This document shows positions 56,445 to 64,000 of a stretch of DNA of 64,000 bases, in pieces. The stretch spans positions 33,252,616-33,316,615 of the forward strand of contig NC_067196.1 in assembly GCF_000699445.3 (NCBI RefSeq). The letters run 5' to 3'. This DNA is from Schistosoma haematobium. Taxonomy: Eukaryota > Platyhelminthes > Trematoda > Strigeidida > Schistosomatidae. A program made the translations under genes and the position numbers. The notes below the pieces were generated by a model. That model worked only from the letters and a program-made list of their open reading frames with translations, was not told where the DNA came from and searched no databases. Each line of letters begins with the position of its first letter. Within the stretch, counting starts at the first letter, position 1.

Positions 56445-58400
56445 TGTTGTGTCGGTCGTCGCTAATTGTTGTGTCAGAATCGCTTATTACTTTACTTGTA
56501 AAAGTGGAACCACTGACGCGAAGTAAGAACACCAAGACTGATACAAGTAAAGATTTATTAACCCCAAAACACCACGATCCTAGTCGAAAATACACTCATC
56601 TATATGTTGATTTGTACACCCATTTTGATTAATAGTTACGATGAAATCATATACATATGAAAAAAACTTAGAGTTATGACAAAACAAATATCATATCGAG
56701 TATAGTTCATGTTAATTTTACACATTACAGAATAAGATATGATACTGGAAAATAAAACAAATATTACACTGGGTAATCATCATATTGAACTGAAAAACGG
56801 AAGTAACGTTGAACACGAAAGCACAATGAGTAAAAGAAAGTAATTTCGACTTTTCTTCCCGTCATATCACCTCCCTTTCTTTTATTAGAATACGTAAGAA
56901 TGAGTTTTCTGTGGAGATTCTATTCGAAAGGTTGTTGTTCCTTTTTGTGTACTCACTGAGATCTCGGCAGGTCGCATATTCATGTTCCAGCTTCAATTGG
57001 TTTTTTTCAGCCTCATTTGAAAAAACACATATTTAACCTTCTGACTTCTATGGTTTGCTCCTTCTTTCAATGCACATATAGTTCTCCCTCCCTCATGTTG
57101 AATCTTCATGCACCCATGTTACTAATAATGTAACTTTATTGACCCGAACTGGTTTATCACTACTAGCATCTTCACTATATGTGCGTATTAGGGCATGTGG
57201 GTAAACAGAGGTTGATGGATCCTTTTTTCGCTCCTGGGAATTCTGGTTTCGCGACTGCTTCACGAACACTTATGCCAATCGATTTGTCACAGCACTGAAG
57301 AGGGATTTCATGTGGCATATATGAGGTGTGAGAGCACCCAATATCTGCTACAATGACATCTGAAATGTGACTAGCCTATGACTAATTTGAAACATTTTTC
57401 TCACACTGACAAAAAGTGAATGCGTTGTGAAGATAAATAACATTTGCTCTTGGTCCATCAGAATTATAATTAGATTTGAACCCATTGAGAATTTGTGCTT
57501 CATACTGACTAAGGTTTTTACTATAATCTAGTGTATTGTGAGAACAAGCAACGTTTGTTATGATATCACCAGAATTTGATCCATTTGAAATATTTTTCTC
57601 AAATTCATTAAGAACTCCGTTTGAAACTAATGAATCATTAAGATAGCATTTGATATGACATAGAAATTTGATGAGAAATTGATTCATTTAAACATTTGTC
57701 TCACCATGATTTTGAATTTCACTCGAAGTGACTGGATAATTAGAATGAAAGAACATTTGAACATTGCCCAGAGTCAACATTATTAGAGAATTCGTTGGCC
57801 TCTTCCTCAATTACAAAACTGTTTCCCATTACATCAGGAAATATATCAGTTATCTTGTTAAATATGTCTATAACTTTTGAGTGAGATTCCGGATTCTATT
57901 GTTTGAGCATGTGTTCTTTCAATGCATTGATGAGCATTAAATGAGATTAATTGAACACATCTTCATTAAACTGAAGCATTGACTTCAGTTCATTTCACAC
58001 AGAAGTTTCTGCGACTGAGATTGACATGTTCGTACACCGGTAACTGCGTCGTTTGTTGTAACAGCGGCTTGATAAATAAAAGCAGAAGTACATTTATACC
58101 TAAGGAAACAGAATTTGGGGTACGTTAAACTGACAACTGAGTTATAGCTGAGAACTGCAACTTATAAATTGACACTATCAGCAGTTGTAATGGTTTCTTC
58201 CTTCCGAAATTCCCATCGCCAATTTGTTATGTCGGTTGTCGCTAATTATTATATCTGGCTGCGTTAATTATTATGTCGGAATCGCTTATTACATTACGTG
58301 TAAAACGAGGAACTATTGCAGGTTCCCACGAAATGCAAGCACAATAACTAATTCAAGGTAGTATAAATTGTTTGGTGTACTGTTTTGAAATGACTTAATA
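56445..58400 (-). mobile_element. Decayed short LTR retrotransposon
   Basis: Direct repeats begin at 56445 (TGTTGTGTCGGTCGTCGCTA) and 58225 (TGTTATGTCGGTTGTCGCTA), both continuing into CGCTTATTAC and GTAAAA. On the minus strand they end in ACATAACA / ACACAACA, the expected LTR end. Just inside the 5' LTR (58215-58224) is TTGGCGATGGG, similar to a primer-binding site. The interior (1.7 kb) holds only a gag-like relic and no polymerase, so the element is non-autonomous or deleted. The outer LTR ends are uncertain. Confidence 0.6.
57382..58030 (-). pseudogene. Gag-like relic inside the decayed LTR element
   Basis: From an ATG near 58030 one frame reads MSISVAETSV, then continues with three internal stops (TGA, TAA, TAG) to about 57720. 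A second open piece at 57382-57687 is rich in Asn/Ser. Composition and position between LTRs suggest gag, but no zinc knuckle or other signature is visible. Repeated AAACATTTTTCTCA-like strings at about 57390, 57588 and 57689 hint at internal duplication. Confidence 0.4.
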
Positions 58401-60943
58401 ATGGATATCACCTTTTGGATATTTAGCATAATTTAAAGCATGATTTGTTGAAACTTCAAGTCTCTGTTCGAAAAAATTCACCTAACAAACTGATTGAACT
58501 TGAACAGAACTTTATTCGACCACATATATTATTTACAATGATCAGTTTAAAAAAGAAGCTTGAGTTTAATGTTTAGAAATGTACACAGCATTAACTTTTA
58601 TGAATTTTCATATGTACATAAATTATTTGTCTGACAATTTCTACAAACTTTAGTAGACGAATAAATAATATAAACTTTCGATGAAGCTATAACGTCAATA
58701 GACTTAAATTACTATAATATTTGTTTACTATTTACAACACTTACTGTCATCACAAAGACAAAAATCAACAAAAACCTATCAAAATGTTTACTTGATAATT
58801 TGACATTCAATAAAATCATTTTCTATTATCTAATCATCATCTCTAGTTTAAATTGGTGACAACTTAAAGAGTATTCAAACAAATAAGTACAATTCATTAA
58901 AATACTTATTAAAAGTTCTTTTTTTGTTTCTGTTTCAATATTTATCAGGAGTTTAAAAATGAGATTTACACAATTATTATTAGTCTGGTTCCAGTATACA
59001 TTATTACCTATTATGGTGTAGGTGAATCAATATAATTTTCGAAAGTCGGAACAAGGTTGAATGCATTACAATCGTATTTCTTGACTAAAGAGATTTTGAT
59101 CGATCCCTGGATGTGAAATAATAATCGGATATACAATATGTCAATATTTAGATGTGCTTTGCTCACTGAAACATTATCTAAGTGACATTCACTGATACAA
59201 TTATATGACCTATGTTAAATGTTATAGTCAAACAAAGCTGTTTTTTGAGGTGGAGATATCTGAAAACGAAAACATGAGTATTGTTTAGGTTTCGGGAAAC
59301 AAATTTGTAAGGATATAAAGGTGTCTCGATTTTCAGCTCCATCGCCTGCATTCATTCTCTCCTACCAGTCAAATTATCATTTCAGAGGTTTATTAAGTTA
59401 GATGCTATCGGATCAATAGACGTGTCAGTTGTCAGATTTTAGTACCAGTTCTTAATTTTCGTAATCACAGTTTTGCCATCTCATATACCTTTTTCCACTA
59501 GTAAGGTCGATGCTGTTTGCAAAAAGATATTTGTTGGTGCTGTATTTCCAACAGAAAACAGTTTGTCTAACAATTAACACCCAATGAAAATGAAATTTGC
59601 TGTCATTTTATAATCAGAGGAAGTCAATAAAAAGATAATGGTTGTTATTTAAAATACGTGTGGCGAATGAAAGAGCGCCTTCAATAATCGGTAAGATTGT
59701 CGGCTATAAGAAAGTTTGTTGAAATATCTCTTTTCTAATAATATAGGCATGTTATTCAAATTTAATAGTTCGAACTTTATTCAGGTTATGCTTATCGATT
59801 ATGAGGTAAGCTGAAGGCTCATCTGATAGGAAATTAAATAAATACCATTTGCTTATTTTTGACTTCTAGAGCTGAATCATTAGTTACAAATGATTTTGTG
59901 TATGCTAATTTCTGGATGAAAATAATAGCTCGATGTCTCTTCACTATGGACTGTAAAGTGTTTAGATATTAAGTAGTAGGTAATTTAGACAAAATTTCCA
60001 CACATATGCTCGACATCGGAGAGGTAGTGTAAACACTGCGTAAATTACGGATCCACCTGGAATGGCATTTCTTCTCAATGATGACCGTGAAAACTTTGTT
60101 CACCGGGTTTAATACATCGTAGGTATTGATATAACATACGAGTGCGATAAAAATAAAATATTTCTATTGGAGCTAGTAACATTAGAAATATCTATAAAGG
60201 CCATACAAATAGCATTTACATTCCCTGCTAATGAAATATTCAAAATAGTCAGTAAATTTGTAGTGCTGTTTCAAGAAAGCGTATTGACAAGGATACGAGT
60301 AAGATGTTTCCTGAATGAAAATAGCTCTGCTGTAAATGACATCTCATCAACCAGCTATCTGGAAGCTTATCATCATTTATGCTGAGCTCACAAAATACCC
60401 AAAGTTTTTCAGCGGGTAACTTAAAATCGATTATATGAACGATCTACTTGTAGAACGCGTTTACGAATACACTTTAACTCTTTTTAATCCTAGTAAGGAA
60501 CAACTTTTTATCTTCCAAATAAAATATAATCTATTTGATATCAAAAAAGAATACACATATAATCTTTCCTCGATTCTCAATATTTTACTTTGAAGGTCCC
60601 AAAATACTCCAAAAAGAAGTTGGTTTGAATAGATTACTGAATGTGTCTATCCTTAAGAGTGGATGAGGCCTCATTTTCAGAATAATTTATATACAAGACA
60701 CCTAGCGATTACTAAACATGACCCACTTTTAGTACAAACATGAACCGATATCATATATACATCAATGTAAAATGAATGGTCATCAATTAATAAGTGACAT
60801 TATTTTGAATAACTGATATGACATGAAAAATAACGGGAAATTTCAGACAGTACATCAGTTAATAGTCTGAATTTACTCACAATACTCACATCAAGTAAAA
60901 ATAATTATTTTAATTAGTCAAAATTAATAGGCTCAGGCCTGCA

Positions 60944-61318
60944 TGAATATCTGGGCTACCTGTTCCTGCTATATGTGTATTTCAACAAGTTATCTGTTTT
61001 CTTCTTTGTTTTAACACATCATTATGCCTATTAGTCGCATAGCTTATTCAGGTACGTTTGTGAAACGTTTACATTTCGCCGTACACGTTACAAAAGAGCC
61101 CAATCAGGGACATTATGGTTGTTGGCAATATGCATCGAAAAGAATATACATTAATCAGATGTCGATTCCTGAACTCCTAACATCTAACTGGCGACTACTC
61201 AATATTTATTGCAAGGGTCGATCAAGAAATAGGAAAAGTAAACTTTTTGAAATACTTTGCGCTGAGAGTTCTATGTTGTACCGAAATATAATATTGAGTA
61301 AAGTCACTAATAATAACA
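60944..61318 (+). repeat. Dispersed repeat R60, copy 2 (uninterrupted)
   Basis: Same family as 50556-51352. It preserves the empty LTR target GTACC at about 61278-61282. The open frame at 61024-61329 lies wholly inside the repeat and is not open in copy 1. Confidence 0.8.
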
Positions 61319-63374
61319 AAATATATTAAACTAAGGGTATTTGCTTAATCAGATGACTAATAGTAGAGATTGTAAGTACAAGTTATGAACTATTTTCTCT
61401 TAGCAACCAAAGTAAGTAAAAGAAAGAGCTTAGAAGAAATACATATTGATGAATTACACATTATGTAAACTTTGCATCAGTTTACATTTTGGTCAGGATT
61501 CAAATTATTCTTAACACGTTTGAACATAAATTCATGTTATATAACATAGTGAACCGATTAGAACTACAACATATTAGGACTGTCATATAACAATATTGAA
61601 TTTCACACAACTATAAACTATTGTAATCTATCACTTCTCTATAGAGTGTAAATCGAGGGAATCAACAAGTGAACCAAATGAAATCAACATCCATAAAATT
61701 AATAACAATTTTTTCACTGAAATCTTAAACGGATGCTAAATGTACAAATTGTATTGTACATTATTCTTATTTAGAACATTCAATCATAATAAAAAGCTTA
61801 ATATATATTCGGTATATCATTTTTTAAATGTAAAAAACCTTTACATTTTTTAAAATCATTAACCACTCACTTAAACATTTAATTAGTTTGTCAACCAAGG
61901 TAACGTAAATAAACCGAAGTAAACCTAATTCGTAATATTTTTCATTATTTCATTTATATAAACAATATTGTCTAGTAATCATAGTATTGTTTAAAATTGA
62001 ATAACAAAAAGTAAGTAAAGGAAACTATGAAATGATAAATTGAGTTTAAAAAAAAAGCAGCATACGAATAAACAGACAAAATAAACTTCGACAAAAGTAA
62101 ACGCAAGTGACTAATAAACAATGAGAAAAGTAACTTTATGAAGTGCTTGCTTGCTTTTTTTTCTTTAAACCGAAAAAAATTAGAAAAGTACAATATGCTA
62201 CAAAGAGTAGTTTGGTTTGTAAATTCAACTAGATTAAGATGAATGGATGCATGTTAGTACGAATTGGTTTATATGACATATTTGCATAATTCAGTTTAAA
62301 TATAATGTTATTGAAAATCCTGAAACGTTGAATAGTAGTAAAGGAGACTTATGATTCTCTAAGAACATAACAGTGATTCGATGTTCTCTAAATTTTACTA
62401 TTTGATCATAAACATTTGATTAATAGAGTCGATCATCACAGAAATATTAATTTTTCTTGAAAGGGTTCTATTTTGATTTATTTATAAAGTTAGGATTGAT
62501 TATGTCGTGATTATTTCAGGTTCATTAAACACCAAACAACAGGGTATTATTGGATAAAGTGGTATTTTAGTGATTTTGCACAATTTGACGATAATTTTCT
62601 AAACTATGTTACGTTGATTGGAGAACTATTGAAAATCAAGGAGTGCCTGAATTATTCAGCAATGAGCACTCACGAAATAACACAGAGTTAAACTCATGTC
62701 ATCCAAAGCATGTGGTAAGCATGGTATTTATATAACATTGAGTCAACACTCAATAGTTCAAATTATCATATTTAAGCGATTTGAGAACTAACAAAGGCAT
62801 TATCAGATTACATTAGTGATTTACTGTAATATACTTGCCCACTGCTCGGTCCCTCCTGGTTCTCAATCGCTTTTCTGTTGATATCACTTCACATTGAAAG
62901 TTACTATGAGTTTCATGTTCTAGCTAATTTCTATTTCTAGACCATAAAATGTCAAAAATTAAATTTACTTAACTGCAGACACTTCGGTGATAGTATACAT
63001 GTGATGGTTTAACGTTCTGTTAAGATTAGTGCAAAGAAGTGTCAACTGTGTTCAACTGTCCCATTATTTTGATCACAATGAAAGTAATCTTAAAATCAAT
63101 AGAAAAATAAGCTCTTAATCAGTCCTAAACTTCATGTTTTATAAAAACATTCATTCGCAGTAAATGGTTAGTGATTTTAAAACTTTATAAGTTATTTCTT
63201 ATATATCCATCAAAGTTCTGGGTTGATCTAATAACGCGGGATTTCTGAAAAATGTCTTTTATTTTCTATTCCATGCAATATGTTTACAGTTAGTAAATCT
63301 GATAGAAAGATTAAAGTTTGTAAATTATTTTTGAGGTGATCATCAACATGATTTAACAAATGATGAGGAAGCAT

Positions 63375-63420
63375 TGAATATCAAAGACAGTTGGACAGCC
63401 GTTTCGTTTGCGTTTGGGAT
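63375..63420 (-). repeat. SMα-type SINE scrap, reverse orientation
   Basis: GGACAGCCGTTTCGTTTGCG matches the reverse of the hammerhead 3' half (CGAAACGGCTGTCC). Too short for a full unit. Confidence 0.5.
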
Positions 63421-64000
63421 TGGTTATCAGAACACAGTCACATGATGATATGAAGTCAAACCAAAGACGTTTAGGTTGAATGCGATACCATACCATTCTT
63501 AATTTGGAACCCCAGTTGCATACATTTTTAAAGAACATGTATTTCAGGTTTTTGGAAAATTAAATTTCTGCAAATATCAACTTCTTCAGCAATAAGATAT
63601 TTGGTGTGTGCTACTTATATCAACAGACATAAGTAGTATGTAACACCAATAAAAAATTGAATGGCTGGCAGCAGGAGGCTAAGAAGATCAAACTGAAGTA
63701 AACAGAAAGGATCTGTGAATTGGAAGAATTATACAGAATGATTGACAATTGATGGAAGATTTGCAAATGAAGCACTAAATATATGGTTCTCATATTTTAT
63801 GAAGATAATCTGTAATTTTGTGTGGAATAGTAAATTAGTTTCTCCCACCTGAGTTCTTGTTCATATATATATATATAAATGAGAAGTATTACAAGTTAAA
63901 GGTAAATTAACCAAATTCTTGTACTTAGAGCGAGGATGGGGAGTAATTACTTATACTTTTTTACTCAAAACAAATGATTATCAATTACATAGTCTAATAC

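Larger units (their letters stand above)
58401..64000. other. Intergenic region, no confident gene
   Basis: Contains repeat R60 copy 2 (60944-61318), SINE scraps near 62625-62690 and 63375-63420, and two exon-like stretches (58745-58819 minus, 58949-59021 plus) described under findings. The rest shows nothing recognisable. Confidence 0.5.

Noticed and set aside
59870..59982. 37-codon open stretch after a TTTTGACTTCTAG acceptor
   Set aside because: Phase does not match the exon-like stretch at 58949-59021; such lengths occur by chance in this sequence.
61024..61329. 101-codon open frame
   Set aside because: Lies inside the R60 repeat and is not open in the other copy at 50556.
62521..62691. 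56-codon open stretch after a TTATTTCAG acceptor
   Set aside because: Its second half overlaps a SINE-like scrap and no partner exon of fitting phase was found.

Overview
The window is AT-rich flatworm DNA, almost certainly from the genus Schistosoma. The evidence is long introns, an innexin gene, RTE-clade non-LTR retrotransposons with TAAG-repeat tails, and many copies of tRNA-like SINE/SMα-type repeats that contain hammerhead ribozyme motifs. No bacterial-type genes, CRISPR arrays or true tRNA/rRNA genes are visible. All protein-coding calls come from joining exons by eye across GT/AG boundaries with matching phases; no database search was run.

Layout: (1) 1-2996 is a nearly complete RTE element, cut by the window edge, with one in-frame stop codon. 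(2) 3232-21879 (+) holds the 3' part of an unrecognised coiled-coil protein gene (exons 3232-3357, 6338-6703, 9081-9191, 21094-21127, 21803-21879). Its 12-kb intron is full of SINE and RTE insertions and contains a possible alternative last exon at 17278-17346. (3) 21973-23594 is a broken RTE copy with an inverted 5' end. (4) 25001-38897 (+) is an innexin gene with two shared N-terminal exons (25001-25313, 27400-27611) and two separate, homologous C-terminal exons (34483-35544 and 37965-38897), each able to complete a full gap-junction subunit. (5) 44855-55910 (-) is a gene for a single-pass membrane protein with signal peptide, cysteine-rich ectodomain, transmembrane helix and short basic tail. 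It is convergent with the innexin gene, and a 4-base homopolymer appears to break its reading frame near the signal peptide. (6) 55911-64000 is repeat-rich, with a decayed LTR element at about 56445-58400 and no confident gene.

The most interesting points are the innexin locus, which can make two channel subunits with the same first half but different second halves, cytoplasmic loops and tails; the two hammerhead ribozymes with intact cores (18702-18747 + and 32865-32930 -); a solo LTR nested in an older repeat whose empty counterpart is present 10 kb away; and RTE copies showing textbook insertion products (14-bp target duplication, twin-priming inversion). No functional link between the three host genes is evident beyond adjacency.
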